NCBI GenBank assembly: GCA_028706315.1
Contig: JAQWBP010000022.1
Coordinates: 1-35,144, forward strand
Direction: 5' to 3'
Length of the DNA: 35,144 nt
Source: Syntrophomonadaceae bacterium
GTDB lineage: Bacteria > Bacillota > Syntrophomonadia > Syntrophomonadales > Syntrophomonadaceae
In this document: positions 34,450 through 35,144 of the stretch, piece after piece
Position numbering within the stretch: position 1 is the stretch's first letter
Layout: each line of letters opens with the position of its first letter
Notes under the pieces: generated by a model
The model's database searches: none
Seen by the model: the letters and a program-made list of their open reading frames with translations, nothing else
Told to the model about the DNA's origin: nothing
Position numbers and translations under genes: made by a program

Positions 34450-34764
34450 AAAAAATAGCCGCGTGGTTAAGCCGTTTTTGGCCGCCACGCGTTTTTTACT
34501 TTCTGAATTAATTTGTCTAAAAGCGGCCTGGCTGCGTGCCAATGAATTCACCAACATATATATCGGCTTATCCATAATGTCTTCTACTAGATCACTATGG
34601 CAGCCGTTATTATCAATTAGTTCCTTTTTGGCCTGTTCATATTTCCTCATATATTTGCTGATTGTTTTCCTGGATATCCCTGTATCTCTATGGATTTTTC
34701 GTTGGGACTCTCCATTATGATAATGACGTAGGATTATTTGCTGCTTTTCCAACAGGCTGATCAT
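34411..34764 (-). pseudogene. Truncated IS21-family IstA transposase
   Basis: The N-terminal helix-turn-helix (MISLLEKQQIILRHYHNGES then GISRKTISKYMRKYE) and SDLVEDIMDKP fit IstA of IS21-type elements, with GGAGG upstream of the ATG at 34764. The similarity ends after about 70 residues, and the frame then runs by chance through the terminator and into the att copy. The catalytic DDE domain is missing and there is no istB. It lies just outside the island. Confidence 0.6.
34460..34497 (+). terminator. Terminator beside the right att site
   Basis: CGCGTGG (34460-34466) pairs with CCACGCG (34485-34491), followed by six T. It was probably the original terminator of the tRNA-Thr gene before insertion. 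Confidence 0.75.
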
Positions 34765-34904
34765 TTCCCCAGAACCTCCTATATATCATGCCGGCAACCT
34801 TTGCTATGTCATGCTGAGGCTTAAATGAATTTCTGATATATTCAAGTTATTGTTTATATCATAAAGGGTATAATTGATAATAACTAAACCCAGAGGTGAG
34901 AGAA

Positions 34905-35114
34905 ATGACTAACGCCCAAAAAATCAAAATGGCTCTTGCATTCAAGGGAAAAAGCGAGGCATGGCTAACTAGGGAGGTAGGAAAGACACCGCAGGCTTTT
35001 AACCAGCGGATGAAAATAGATAAGTTTTCGACATCAGAGCTTGAAACTATCGCCGCTGTACTGGGAGCTGTTTACTCAGCGGTTTTCGAATTCCCAGATG
35101 GCACGAAAATTTAG
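34905..35114 (+). CDS. XRE-family helix-turn-helix regulator
   Basis: This is a 69-aa protein with a Cro/CI-like fold: MTNAQKIKMALAFKGKSEAWLTREVG is the helix region before KTPQAFNQRM. The start is ATG 34905 with AGAGGTGA upstream; the in-frame GTG at 34896 overlaps that site. The next gene starts 15 bp after its stop with a strong ribosome binding site, so it opens an operon. Small XRE proteins of this type are common in prophages and integrative elements. Confidence 0.8.
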   Translation: MTNAQKIKMALAFKGKSEAWLTREVGKTPQAFNQRMKIDKFSTSELETIAAVLGAVYSAVFEFPDGTKI

Positions 35115-35129
35115 AGAGGAGGCGAGCAA

Positions 35130-35144
35130 GTGAACATATACGAG
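35130..35144 (+). CDS. Start of a gene cut by the window edge
   Basis: GAGGAGGCGAGCAA precedes GTG 35130, and five sense codons (MNIYE) are visible. It probably shares the transcript of the XRE regulator. Nothing about its product can be said. Confidence 0.5.

Noticed and set aside
34463-34720. Plus-strand 85-codon frame
   Set aside because: It is antisense to the IstA relic and has no ribosome binding site or family pattern.

Overview
The window looks like a low-to-moderate GC chromosome of an anaerobic, Clostridia-type Firmicute. A syntrophic Syntrophomonadaceae-like organism is my guess from gene content and style, and no marker here proves it. Supporting signs are strong AGGAGG ribosome binding sites, Rho-independent terminators, an oxygen-sensitive class III ribonucleotide reductase (nrdD/nrdG) with NrdR boxes, CwlD amidase, and many radical-SAM and zinc-ribbon proteins.

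Region 1 (1-4190) holds cwlD, a fused AmmeMemoRadiSam B-A gene and the radical SAM gene amrS. They are separated by repeat-rich intergenic DNA: two long imperfect inverted-repeat units and a 210-bp MITE-like element. Region 2 (4320-11300) is the arginine operon argC-argJ-argB-argD-argF-argG, with a promoter and probable ArgR box before argC and a repeat unit between argJ and argB. argH lies apart, after recQ (19093-20487). Together these genes cover N-acetylglutamate to arginine, and ArgJ recycles the acetyl group.

Region 3 (11378-13310) is a two-gene operon, a DUF2294 protein and a zinc alcohol dehydrogenase. Each gene is preceded by its own copy of the same structured leader RNA ending in a terminator-like hairpin. 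I do not recognise this RNA as a known riboswitch class. Region 4 (13340-21130) holds nrdD-nrdG, recQ, argH and two small genes.

Region 5 (21226-34449) is a 13.1-kb genomic island in the 3' end of a tRNA-Thr(CGU) gene. The intact tRNA is at the left, and an exact 47-bp copy of its 3' part marks the right end. The island carries a decayed Cas4-like nuclease and a GC-rich, hairpin-dense segment of about 600 bp. Next comes a tight cluster: a PLD-SNF2 helicase, an Eco57I-type DNA methyltransferase, a PC4/YdbC-like ssDNA-binding protein and an Apea-like HEPN protein. Fragments of further PLD-like and KER-motif proteins and a Schlafen AlbA-type regulator follow. No integrase remains. Decamer direct repeats next to the right end may be old integrase arm sites. 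Beyond the island are a truncated IS21-type IstA relic and the start of an XRE-regulator locus.

The strongest candidates for undescribed biology are the duplicated leader RNA at 11446 and 12054, and the island's helicase-methyltransferase-PC4-HEPN cluster with the structured segment upstream of it.
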